This document shows, piece by piece, positions 53,766-61,333 of a stretch of DNA of 64,000 nt. A program made the position numbers and the translations under genes. Every line of letters begins with the position of its first letter. Position 1 is the first letter of the stretch. Origin of the DNA: Parabacteroides sp. (lineage in GTDB: Bacteria; Bacteroidota; Bacteroidia; Bacteroidales; Tannerellaceae). The notes below the pieces were generated by a model. That model was given only the letters and a program-made list of their open reading frames with translations, had not been told where the DNA came from and did no database searches. The stretch covers positions 1 through 64,000 of the forward strand of contig JAGBDR010000089.1 in assembly GCA_017937385.1 (NCBI GenBank). Reading direction: 5' to 3'.

Positions 53766-54113
53766 TTAGGAATCATTGAAGGAGGCAAGAAGGGTAGCAA
53801 TCTCGGCGGGAGAGATGGTGTCGCGATCGGCCTTGTCATAGATGGTAAGAAGCGTCACGATGCCTTCTTCATCGGCACAAATAATCGCTTCGGTATAGGT
53901 GATTACCCGTGCCCCGTGGCTCTTGCCTTTGTGCTTGGATGTGATAGCCAGGCGTACTTTGCGCACACCGTTACCCAAGCTGACACCGAGGAGCGGACTC
54001 TCTTCCAGCTCGTCAATCAGCTCCTCCACATCGTTTTGCAGGGAACGGTAGCGTTTGCTTAATCGTTTGAACTCTCGGTCGAATGTTTCATGATGAATAA
54101 TAACTTTAGTCAT
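53766..54113 (-). CDS. RelE/ParE-like toxin
   Basis: A 115-residue protein starting at 54113 (MTKVIIHHETFDREFKRLSK). The order helix, helix, then strands with VRLAITSKHKGKSHGARVIT and a late LLTIYDKADRDTIS fits the RelE/ParE fold, as does the position 5 bp after a small partner gene. RelE toxins cut mRNA in the ribosome; ParE toxins block gyrase. Which one this is cannot be read. It is encoded at the end of the permease unit, next to the palindrome. Confidence 0.8.
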   Translation of the reverse strand: MTKVIIHHETFDREFKRLSKRYRSLQNDVEELIDELEESPLLGVSLGNGVRKVRLAITSKHKGKSHGARVITYTEAIICADEEGIVTLLTIYDKADRDTISPAEIATLLASFNDS

Positions 54114-54118
54114 AATGC

Positions 54119-54394
54119 TCAATCTAAAGTTTTCAACCACTCTCGGGCATCCATAAACTTATGCCCGACATCCTTTCCCTCACGCAGATCTTTCAAGTCT
54201 TTCAGCCCCTCCCTAATGTCCGCCAAAATCTGTTCCTTAGTCGGTTCCACATAGGCATCCATATCGACCTCCTTCGCCCATGCCTTTTCTTTCAAGCGCC
54301 GGATGGAAGAGAGGGCCTTTTTGATCAGTTGTTCATCATCATTGAGATCCATCACCTCCTGCAACAACGACATTTTCATTTCAATAGCTGTCAT
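54119..54394 (-). CDS. Antitoxin partner of the RelE/ParE-like toxin
   Basis: A 91-residue, charged, mostly helical protein (MTAIEMKMSLLQEVMDLNDD, then ALSSIRRLKEKA). It precedes the toxin gene by 5 bp, the usual order. I do not recognise a DNA-binding fold; the C-terminal half (DIREGLKDLKDLREGKD) is probably the toxin-binding part. The pair may be a stabiliser of the surrounding exporter genes or simply inserted there. Confidence 0.75.
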   Translation of the reverse strand: MTAIEMKMSLLQEVMDLNDDEQLIKKALSSIRRLKEKAWAKEVDMDAYVEPTKEQILADIREGLKDLKDLREGKDVGHKFMDAREWLKTLD

Positions 54395-54436
54395 ATCTAT
54401 ATCCTTTCCTTTTGGTTCACAGCAAAAAAGATAATG

Positions 54437-54526
54437 AAGATTTATGATTTATGATTTATGATTTATGACCTAAATACACCTTGTCACCATAAACCATAAA
54501 TCATAAATCTAAAATCATAAATCCTT
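54437..54526. repeat. Inverted ATTTATGA repeats, long hairpin
   Basis: Four direct copies of ATTTATG (54440-54468) are followed by inverted copies (ATAAATC, 54490-54523). They can pair over about 30 bp. The right half and following bases (TCACTCATAATGCAACGC) are almost identical to 57165-57212, at the end of the next A-type permease gene. It separates the permease and toxin-antitoxin genes. Confidence 0.8.
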
Positions 54527-55798
54527 TCACTCATAATGCAACGCCTCCGCCGGCGCCAGCCGCACCGCCTTACGGACGGGGAACCAGATGCCGATACAGA
54601 TCATGGCGGCCATCATCAGGTAAGCCGTAGTGAAAGTCACGAGGAAGCGTACGCAGGTGAACGGTTGCCGATAGGTGTCGAGCTTATCCAAATACACCAT
54701 ATTGAATGCGAAAAAGAGGACAAATGGCAACGTCAGCCCCAGCAAGCACAATCCCTCGGCATACATATAGCGTTTCAGCGTAATCCGGTGGGCACCCAAC
54801 GCCATCCGAAGACCGATCTCGCCTTTGCGGTTCTGCATACGGAACCAGAAGGTACCGATAATCCCGAAGAAGACGTTTACCAACATGAATGCCATCAGCG
54901 ACATCTGGTTATTCGCCTCCCGCTCTTTCCAGCCCAATTGCCGTTCGCGGAAAGAGGAAATCGGGGTAATGCCGTAGACATAGAGGTTATTGACCCTCAA
55001 CCGCTCCCCCATACCGTCCAGGAAACGATTCATCTCGTTCTGCGTATAAGGACGTTTCATGCGGACGCAGAACTCGGCGCTACTGGCACCGAAACTATTG
55101 ACGACCGAATTGTAGAGTTCCCCCTCCAAACACTGGAAAAAAGCGGCTTCCGGACGTGCGTATTCGTTCGTGCGGATAGGAACGGAAACCGCAGCGATCT
55201 CGGACGTCTGTTCACGCCCGCTGTGGTACATACGGCGGCCGGTAACGTTCGGGACGCCAGGATAGCACCCTTCCGCCATTTTAGGCGTGACCACAACCAC
55301 GTTGTGCCGCCCGGCGACCTTATCGTAGACCGGTTCCCCGTCGGTTGTCCGGATACGGAAGAGGCGGAAATATTCGGGCGTGACGTTGCGCATCTGAAAC
55401 GTTTTCATGTTTTTGGCATAAACGGTATCGCCGTCCACCGGTTTGACTTCCCGCCAGGAGTTGCCGTTCGAATAGGGACAGGAATAGAAAGTGACACAGA
55501 CATCCTCAACCTCCGGATTCAGACGGATTTGGTCCATCAGCCGCGTCAGATCTTCCGGGTCGGACGAACGGTAGAGGCTGTCGGGGACGTAATCCGGTGC
55601 TTTCGCATCCAGTTTGCTCAGTTTGAACCGCCACACGTTCTCGATATCGAAGCCCAAAGGGGCATGATAGGTACGGAAGTCCACATAAAAGGCGTCTATC
55701 ATCATCCAAAGCACGGCAGCCACCACCAACAGTTCCGCAAATATCCAGCCGTTGTTATGGCGCTGGTTCCATATTATCTTTAAAAGATGCTTGATCAT
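54527..55798 (-). CDS. MacB/FtsX-type ABC permease, A type (pair 2)
   Basis: A 423-residue permease starting MIKHLLKIIWNQRHNNGWIF, the A-type opening. It has one helix near residues 18-38, the periplasmic MacB_PCD domain (about 60-275) and three C-terminal helices. EIGLRMALGAHRITLKRYMY is the ATPase-contact region. The end is LAPAEALHYE. It follows the B-type gene of the same pair by 10 bp. It is most like the A-type gene at 57196, which suggests a tandem duplication of the pair. Confidence 0.93.
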   Translation of the reverse strand: MIKHLLKIIWNQRHNNGWIFAELLVVAAVLWMMIDAFYVDFRTYHAPLGFDIENVWRFKLSKLDAKAPDYVPDSLYRSSDPEDLTRLMDQIRLNPEVEDVCVTFYSCPYSNGNSWREVKPVDGDTVYAKNMKTFQMRNVTPEYFRLFRIRTTDGEPVYDKVAGRHNVVVVTPKMAEGCYPGVPNVTGRRMYHSGREQTSEIAAVSVPIRTNEYARPEAAFFQCLEGELYNSVVNSFGASSAEFCVRMKRPYTQNEMNRFLDGMGERLRVNNLYVYGITPISSFRERQLGWKEREANNQMSLMAFMLVNVFFGIIGTFWFRMQNRKGEIGLRMALGAHRITLKRYMYAEGLCLLGLTLPFVLFFAFNMVYLDKLDTYRQPFTCVRFLVTFTTAYLMMAAMICIGIWFPVRKAVRLAPAEALHYE

Positions 55799-55808
55799 GG
55801 TTTTGTAT

Positions 55809-57071
55809 TCATTTACTGTTCAACGCTTCTACAATCTGTTCACGGGCAATACGAAAAGCAGGAAGTCCGGCGCTCAACAAGTTCAGCAGCAGGGTGAAGA
55901 GAAGAGCGGCGACAAACAAGCCGGGCTTGAAAAGCATTTCAAAGGTAACCAGCGTATCTTTTGTCAGCAAAAACGACTTGCCTACCTGGAGCAGCACGAC
56001 GGATAGGACGATCCCGATGCCCCCGCCTATCAGGGTCGTTATCAGGTTCTCAAACAAGACCTGTGCCAACAGCCGCCCTTTCGTCGCCTCGAACGCCTTG
56101 CGAAGTCCCATTTCGGAACGCCGCTTCTGGACGGACGACTGCACGACTCCCGTCAGGTTCAGTGTCGGGACCAACAGCAGGAAAAGCAACAGAGGCGCCT
56201 TGTTGATCCAGTATTCCATCCAACCGACCCGGATACCCCCGTCCATATCGGTCGATCCCAAGGCAAGATCCAAACGGGAAAAGACGGAGTTTATCCCCAA
56301 CACGAACTCCCGGCCGGCCGCATTATAACGGCTGACCGCCTGTCCGACTTCCGCACGGATCGCCTCGAAATCCTTCTTTGAACGAGCCAGGATCACTCCC
56401 TGGAAACTACCGCTGACGCCTCCGCACGACCGACTGTTCGTGTAACCCGCATAACTGGTATAAGGCGCCCAGAGGTCGGCATAGGTACAGTCGGCAACCC
56501 GCGACGGGTCTTCCACCACTCCCGTAACCGTATGCGGCACGGAGCCGATCAGCACCACTTTGCCGACCGGAGGTTCCGATCCGAACAATTTGCGTGCCAA
56601 CCTGTTCGCCATGACCACACGTGGCAGGCCGGACTCGAAATCCGCCTCTGTAAACGGTTTGCCGGAAAGAAAACGGAAGTCGAAAATCTTCCAGAAGCCG
56701 GAGTCGGTATATTTGATCTGATACTCCTCGAACAACTGGCGGTCCGGCAAGTAGACAATCGCCTGGCTGTTCGCCATCGCCGTCACCGCTTCGGGCGTCT
56801 GAAGCGGATAAAGGCATTCTTTTACTACACCGTCGGACATGGCGGTCGAATTCAGGCTTTTGCCATCCCGCGAATCCGCCCGGATCCCCATGATATAAAG
56901 CATCCGGTCACGGTTCGACTCCGGACGGAAACCGACCAGCCGGATCTGGAACTGCAATACGACTACCAGTATCATCGCAATCGAAAGCGCCGTCCCCAAA
57001 ATCGAGACCGTACTGGTCAACCGATTCTCCTTCAACATCAGGAACGCTTGTTTAATGTATTGTTTGAACAT
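55809..57071 (-). CDS. MacB/FtsX-type ABC permease, B type (pair 2)
   Basis: A 420-residue permease starting MFKQYIKQAFLMLKENRLTS. The N-terminal helix, periplasmic domain and three-helix end follow the B-type plan, and GLRKAFEATKGRLLAQVLFE is the contact region for the ATPase. The C-terminus is FRIAREQIVEALNSK. The upstream gap of 124 bp to the preceding A-type gene is filled by ATTTATGA repeats, so there may be no separate promoter. Confidence 0.93.
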   Translation of the reverse strand: MFKQYIKQAFLMLKENRLTSTVSILGTALSIAMILVVVLQFQIRLVGFRPESNRDRMLYIMGIRADSRDGKSLNSTAMSDGVVKECLYPLQTPEAVTAMANSQAIVYLPDRQLFEEYQIKYTDSGFWKIFDFRFLSGKPFTEADFESGLPRVVMANRLARKLFGSEPPVGKVVLIGSVPHTVTGVVEDPSRVADCTYADLWAPYTSYAGYTNSRSCGGVSGSFQGVILARSKKDFEAIRAEVGQAVSRYNAAGREFVLGINSVFSRLDLALGSTDMDGGIRVGWMEYWINKAPLLLFLLLVPTLNLTGVVQSSVQKRRSEMGLRKAFEATKGRLLAQVLFENLITTLIGGGIGIVLSVVLLQVGKSFLLTKDTLVTFEMLFKPGLFVAALLFTLLLNLLSAGLPAFRIAREQIVEALNSK

Positions 57072-57076
57072 AGGGA

Positions 57077-57192
57077 ATGATTTATGATTTATGATTTATG
57101 CCACATAATTTATGATTTCAGGTTTATGACCTACGATGAAAAACGCTATCGTTTCCCATAAATCATAAATCATAAATCTAAAATCATAAATC
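57077..57192. repeat. ATTTATGA repeats between permease pairs 1 and 2
   Basis: Direct copies (57079-57098) and inverted copies (57160-57190) flank a short unrelated middle. The right half matches 54490-54530 closely. The repeat marks the junction between duplicated permease pairs. Confidence 0.8.
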
Positions 57193-57195
57193 TTC

Positions 57196-58464
57196 TCACT
57201 CATAATGCAACGCTTCCGCCGGATTCATCCTTGTGATCTTGCGTGCCGGTAGCCAGATGCCGACCCGGATCATGCCGGCCAGCAAGAGGAACGCGCCGCC
57301 GACTACGACTAACAACCGCCACCAGGTGTAAGGCAGACGTCCGGTATCGGGCAAGTCGAAATAAATCATGTTCAGCATGAACACTAAAATCAGCGGGATT
57401 GCAAAGGCCAACAACAACAGCCCTTCTTGGTTGAGGTGGCGTTTCAACATGCCATGCGAAGCGCCGATGGCCGAACGCAACCCCATTTCGCCCCGGCGGG
57501 ACTGCGTGCGGAGCCAGAACGTGCCGACGATGCCGAAAAAGACATTCACCAGCATGAAGCCGACCAGCACCATCTTCTTCTTCAGGTTGTCCGTGCGGCT
57601 TTTCAGGATAACCGGCCGTTGCTCTTCCAAGGGGATGACACAGGAAACGTACAGGTTGTTCACCGTCAGCCGTTCGCCCATCGCTTCCAGGAAGCCGTCC
57701 ATCTCCTCCTTGCGGAAGCCGTCATTCATGCGGACCAGACAGTCCATGTTCTGGGCTTTCATCTCATTTACAAACTCAACTATATCCTCATCCGTTCTCA
57801 TCAATTGGTAAAAGCAAGGGGCGCTTTTCTCAAATTCATTCTGCCGGATGGGAGAGGTAACGGCGGCGACCGTCATGGAATTCGTACTCTTGTTGCTCCA
57901 TTTCACCTGTTTGCCCACGCCCGATTGCCCGGCAAAGAGACTCGTCACCATATCTTCCGAAAGAACAATGTCGCCACTGTTTTGCTCCACAACCGGACGC
58001 GCCGGACGGCCCTCCTGGTCGCTAATCCGAAAGACATCAAAGTAATGGGGTGACACCGTAAACATCTGGTAATAATTAGGCTTCACGCTTGTATCGGCAT
58101 CCGCCCGGACCAACTGGGCCCAGCGGTTCGACCAGGTATAAGGGCACGCGCTATAAGCCAAACACACCTCCTCCACCTCTTTCGCCTGCCGGATGTTGTC
58201 AACCAAACGAAGGAGGTCTTCCCCCTCGGTCGTCGCCAGCGAGGAATCCGGGACATAGCCCGGTATATCGGAACTTATCTTACCGATATTTACCTTATAT
58301 ACATTCGTGATGTCGAACCCCAACGGCTTGTTATAGGTGCAAAACTCAACCAGGAACGAATCCATCATGACGCACAACACGCCGAAAACCAACGCCAACT
58401 CCATGAATATCCAACCGTTGTTCCGCCGTTGGTTCCAAATAATCGTCCATATATGCTTAATCAT
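57196..58464 (-). CDS. MacB/FtsX-type ABC permease, A type (pair 1)
   Basis: A 422-residue permease starting MIKHIWTIIWNQRRNNGWIF, almost the same start as the A-type permease of pair 2. One N-terminal helix, the periplasmic domain, and three C-terminal helices with GEMGLRSAIGASHGMLKRHL before the last two are visible. The end is MNPAEALHYE. It follows its B-type partner by 12 bp. Confidence 0.93.
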   Translation of the reverse strand: MIKHIWTIIWNQRRNNGWIFMELALVFGVLCVMMDSFLVEFCTYNKPLGFDITNVYKVNIGKISSDIPGYVPDSSLATTEGEDLLRLVDNIRQAKEVEEVCLAYSACPYTWSNRWAQLVRADADTSVKPNYYQMFTVSPHYFDVFRISDQEGRPARPVVEQNSGDIVLSEDMVTSLFAGQSGVGKQVKWSNKSTNSMTVAAVTSPIRQNEFEKSAPCFYQLMRTDEDIVEFVNEMKAQNMDCLVRMNDGFRKEEMDGFLEAMGERLTVNNLYVSCVIPLEEQRPVILKSRTDNLKKKMVLVGFMLVNVFFGIVGTFWLRTQSRRGEMGLRSAIGASHGMLKRHLNQEGLLLLAFAIPLILVFMLNMIYFDLPDTGRLPYTWWRLLVVVGGAFLLLAGMIRVGIWLPARKITRMNPAEALHYE

Positions 58465-58476
58465 TGTCTTACTTTT

Positions 58477-59748
58477 TTATCGGTTAAACTCTTCTCCGTC
58501 TTTCAAGGAGGTAACAATCTTCTGGCGGGCAATGCGCATTGCCGGCAGGCCTGCCGAAAGCAGGTTCAGCAACAGGCTGAACAGCAACGCCAAGAGGAAT
58601 ACGGCGGGCTGGAAAATCATGTCCCCACTCAACGACGTGTCGCGGCTCTGCAACAGGAAATCCTTGCAGATAGGCAGAAACAGTAGGGAGAGCACCAGTC
58701 CCGCCAGGCCGCCGATCAAGGTGATCACGCTATTCTCATACAGCACCTGCCGGACCAGCACGCCGCTGGTGGCGCCAAACGCCTTGCGGACCCCCATCTC
58801 CGCCCGCCGCTTCTGTACCGCCGACTGCGTGACGCCCAACAGGTTCAACGCCGGGACCAGCAACAGGAACAACAGGAGGCCGCCGGTCTCCAAAAGGTAA
58901 TCTTTCAAAGCGACCTTGCGCTGCCCGATCGAGCCGATAGCGATGTCGAAGCGGGTGATGGGATTCTCGAAAAAGTTGATCTTCGCGTCCCGCTTCATCC
59001 CGTTATACCGTTCCACCTGCTTCAGCAACTCCTGCCGGATCGCGTCGAAGTCGCGGCTGTCCTTTGCCAAGAGGCAGGTGGAGAACCAGCCGGCCATATT
59101 CTCGTGGCCGGTATTGTTCATCAGGAACCAATCTGTCGTATAAGGAACCCACACATCCCCGAAAGCGGTATCGGCGGCACGGCTGACCTCTTTCACGACC
59201 CCGCAGATCGTATAGTTTGCCAAGTCGAGGATGACGGTCTTCCCGACTACATCGGTCGTCCCGTAAAGTTTCCGGGCGACGCTCTCCGACACGACCGCCA
59301 GCGGGATCGCCGAGTCGAAGTCCGCCTGCGTAAACGGTTTGCCGGCGAGGAAGCGGAAAGAAAAGATCTTCCAGAAGCCGGGGTCCGTATATTTGATCTG
59401 GTAACCCTTGTACATCCGTTTCCCCGGTATGGACAGGGGCTTCAACTGCACGGCATAGCCGGAAACCGCCTCCGGCAACTGCAAAGAGTAGAAACATTCC
59501 TTCACGGCTTCGGGCGACATATTCCCCCGGTTCCAACCGCTGCTGGTCTGTACCTCCGTCCCGCTGTCCACATACATCATCCGGTCGCGGTGGTTCTCCG
59601 GATAGTAACTGGCACACTGTATCTGGAACACCAGGACGATAACCATGATCATGGCAATGGAGATGGCTGTTCCGGAAATGGAGATGACGCTGACGAGACG
59701 ATTCTCCTTCAACATCTGGAGGGATTGTTTGAGATAATGTTTGAGCAT
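58477..59748 (-). CDS. MacB/FtsX-type ABC permease, B type (pair 1)
   Basis: A 423-residue permease starting MLKHYLKQSLQMLKENRLVS, of B type. Its last part has GVRKAFGATSGVLVRQVLYE, the ATPase-contact region. The C-terminus is MRIARQKIVTSLKDGEEFNR, longer and different from the two other B permeases. It is the first permease after the adaptor gene, separated by 75 bp that hold repeats and a 28-bp palindrome. Confidence 0.93.
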   Translation of the reverse strand: MLKHYLKQSLQMLKENRLVSVISISGTAISIAMIMVIVLVFQIQCASYYPENHRDRMMYVDSGTEVQTSSGWNRGNMSPEAVKECFYSLQLPEAVSGYAVQLKPLSIPGKRMYKGYQIKYTDPGFWKIFSFRFLAGKPFTQADFDSAIPLAVVSESVARKLYGTTDVVGKTVILDLANYTICGVVKEVSRAADTAFGDVWVPYTTDWFLMNNTGHENMAGWFSTCLLAKDSRDFDAIRQELLKQVERYNGMKRDAKINFFENPITRFDIAIGSIGQRKVALKDYLLETGGLLLFLLLVPALNLLGVTQSAVQKRRAEMGVRKAFGATSGVLVRQVLYENSVITLIGGLAGLVLSLLFLPICKDFLLQSRDTSLSGDMIFQPAVFLLALLFSLLLNLLSAGLPAMRIARQKIVTSLKDGEEFNR

Positions 59749-59755
59749 AATATAG

Positions 59756-59819
59756 GATTTATGATTTTTGATTTATGATTTATGATTTTACGTAGAGGCG
59801 CAGGGCCCTGCGTCTCTAC
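59756..59819. repeat. ATTTATGA repeat and 28-bp palindrome
   Basis: Four ATTTATGA-type units (59757-59789) are followed by the palindrome GTAGAGGCGCAGGG plus complement (59792-59819, one mismatch with the copy at 53724). They lie between the adaptor and the first permease and may modulate read-through inside the operon. Confidence 0.82.
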
Positions 59820-59823
59820 ACAT

Positions 59824-61074
59824 TCAATTATCCCATAATTTCAATTTGTTCTTTTCCTTGTAGGCATTCATGTCCGAGATGACTACCTCGTCGCCCTCCT
59901 GCAGGCCGCTGACCACCTCGACATACTCGTAGTTGCTGTCGCCCAACTGCACCTTGCGTTTCAGCAATTGGCCTCCATTGACGACAAAGAGTTCGTACTC
60001 GCCCTTTCCGACATAATAGGAAGAGTTGGCAATGCGGAGCACGTCGTCTTTCACGGCATTCATCACATAGACATCGGTCTTCAGGCCGGAACGGAGTCGC
60101 TTGTGGTTGTCTTCCTCCAACTGGACGGTGAACGAGATCACGCCGTTCTTCGACAAAGGGGTCACATCGCTGACCGTCCCTTCCAGTTTGTCGCTGCCGA
60201 TCTTGACCACCGCCTTGCTGCCGGCGGCGATGCGGTCGCCGTAGGTGTCGGCAATCTCGCCCTCGATCTTGAAGTGCGACAGGTCGGATACGATCGCCAC
60301 CTTCGCCCCCTGGCCGATCTGCGCCCCGATCTCGTTGTTCACGTAGGTCAGGATCGCTTTGCGGGGCGAACGGATCCGGGCGTCCTCCAGCGTGCGCCGG
60401 GTTTCGGCAAGGCTTTTGCGGAAGATATTCAATTCCAACTCCTTTACTTTCAGATCCGCTTCGGCAAGGGCCTGTTCGTTGGCGTATTTCTGTTCGTCCT
60501 CCTTCAGTTTGAGAAGGCTCACGTTGTAGTCGAGTTCCACCTGGCGCACCTTGTCGGTCGTGCCGGCACCGAGGCTGTCCAAATAACGTTCGTTGCGGAG
60601 TTCGACCGCCTTGCGGTCCAGCTCCATGCGGGAGACCTTGAGGTTCATCTCCATTTCCGACAGCTTGTTGTGGTTCATCACGCGCTGCTGTTGCAGTTGC
60701 AGGCTCTTCATCTGCTCCTCGTCCAACTGTTTGTTGTATTCCGTCTCGGCGCTCTGCAAATCCAGCCTCAGGATCGGCGTACCGGCATCGACCGAGTCGC
60801 CGCCCCGCTTATACACCTCCACGATACGGGAATTGATCGGCGAGTTGATGATCTCCTCAAATGCCGGGACTACCTTGCCGGACGCGCTGACCGACACTTC
60901 GATTACGCCCCGGTCGACCACCGACAGGTTCAGGTCCTTCCGCTTCAGGCTGGTTTGAAGCATGGAGATCACCACCACGACCAAGGCGACAAGACCGCCG
61001 GCAACCGCCCCTATCTTGACAAACTGTTTGCGCTGTTCTTTTCGCTGTACTTCTTTTGAAATCGCTCTGTCCAT
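59824..61074 (-). CDS. HlyD/MacA-type membrane-fusion adaptor
   Basis: A 416-residue adaptor. A basic cytoplasmic start (1-20), one membrane helix (about 22-42, IGAVAGGLVALVVVVISML) and then the periplasmic part: barrel segment, long coiled coil (about 100-210; DEEQMKSLQLQQQRVMNHNK), lipoyl-type segment IRSPRKAILTYVNNEIGAQI, beta-barrel and membrane-proximal domain. It bridges the permease pairs and TolC. As the only adaptor gene of the system it must serve all three pairs. The sigma-54 promoter lies 40 bp upstream of its start. Confidence 0.95.
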   Translation of the reverse strand: MDRAISKEVQRKEQRKQFVKIGAVAGGLVALVVVVISMLQTSLKRKDLNLSVVDRGVIEVSVSASGKVVPAFEEIINSPINSRIVEVYKRGGDSVDAGTPILRLDLQSAETEYNKQLDEEQMKSLQLQQQRVMNHNKLSEMEMNLKVSRMELDRKAVELRNERYLDSLGAGTTDKVRQVELDYNVSLLKLKEDEQKYANEQALAEADLKVKELELNIFRKSLAETRRTLEDARIRSPRKAILTYVNNEIGAQIGQGAKVAIVSDLSHFKIEGEIADTYGDRIAAGSKAVVKIGSDKLEGTVSDVTPLSKNGVISFTVQLEEDNHKRLRSGLKTDVYVMNAVKDDVLRIANSSYYVGKGEYELFVVNGGQLLKRKVQLGDSNYEYVEVVSGLQEGDEVVISDMNAYKEKNKLKLWDN

Positions 61075-61113
61075 ATTTAATCGTGTTTGAATTCATCTTT
61101 CCGGCATTTTCAT

Positions 61114-61208
61114 GGCAAACTTCGTGCCAAAAGTATAAGTCACTGATTTTAAGAGCGTCTTCTTTTTCGCAAGTGTTCAATATCGGACAGTGTGTTCGGT
61201 TTTGGGAA
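61114..61208 (-). promoter_or_regulatory. Sigma-54 promoter and two enhancer dyads for the adaptor unit
   Basis: On the minus strand TGGCACGAAGTTTGCC (61129 to 61114) is a perfect sigma-54 promoter. Dyads TGTTCA-ATAT-CGGACA (61174-61189) and TGTTCG-GTTT-TGGGAA (61193-61208, weaker) lie upstream, 19 bp apart, with centres 54 and 73 bp from the -24 GG. Layout is identical to those of tolC and the ATPase gene. Confidence 0.93.
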
Positions 61209-61237
61209 AACAAAAAACGGACAGGCACCGGATTCGG

Positions 61238-61300
61238 GACGGATGGGCATCCGTTTCCAATCCGATGCCCATCCATTACGAATCCGATGCCCGTCCGTCT
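61238..61300. repeat. Array of three 22-bp dyad units
   Basis: ATGGGCAT (61243), ATGCCCAT (61265) and ATGCCCGT (61287) are 22 bp apart, each preceded by CG or GG and followed by CC. The array lies between the adaptor promoter and the end of the GH2 gene. Confidence 0.8.
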
Positions 61301-61333
61301 ATACGGGAATCAGAAAGTATGGCAATCATATCC

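Noticed and set aside
59968-61059. Plus-strand frame opposite the adaptor gene
   Set aside because: It mirrors the coiled-coil coding region; the adaptor has clear domains and a sigma-54 promoter.
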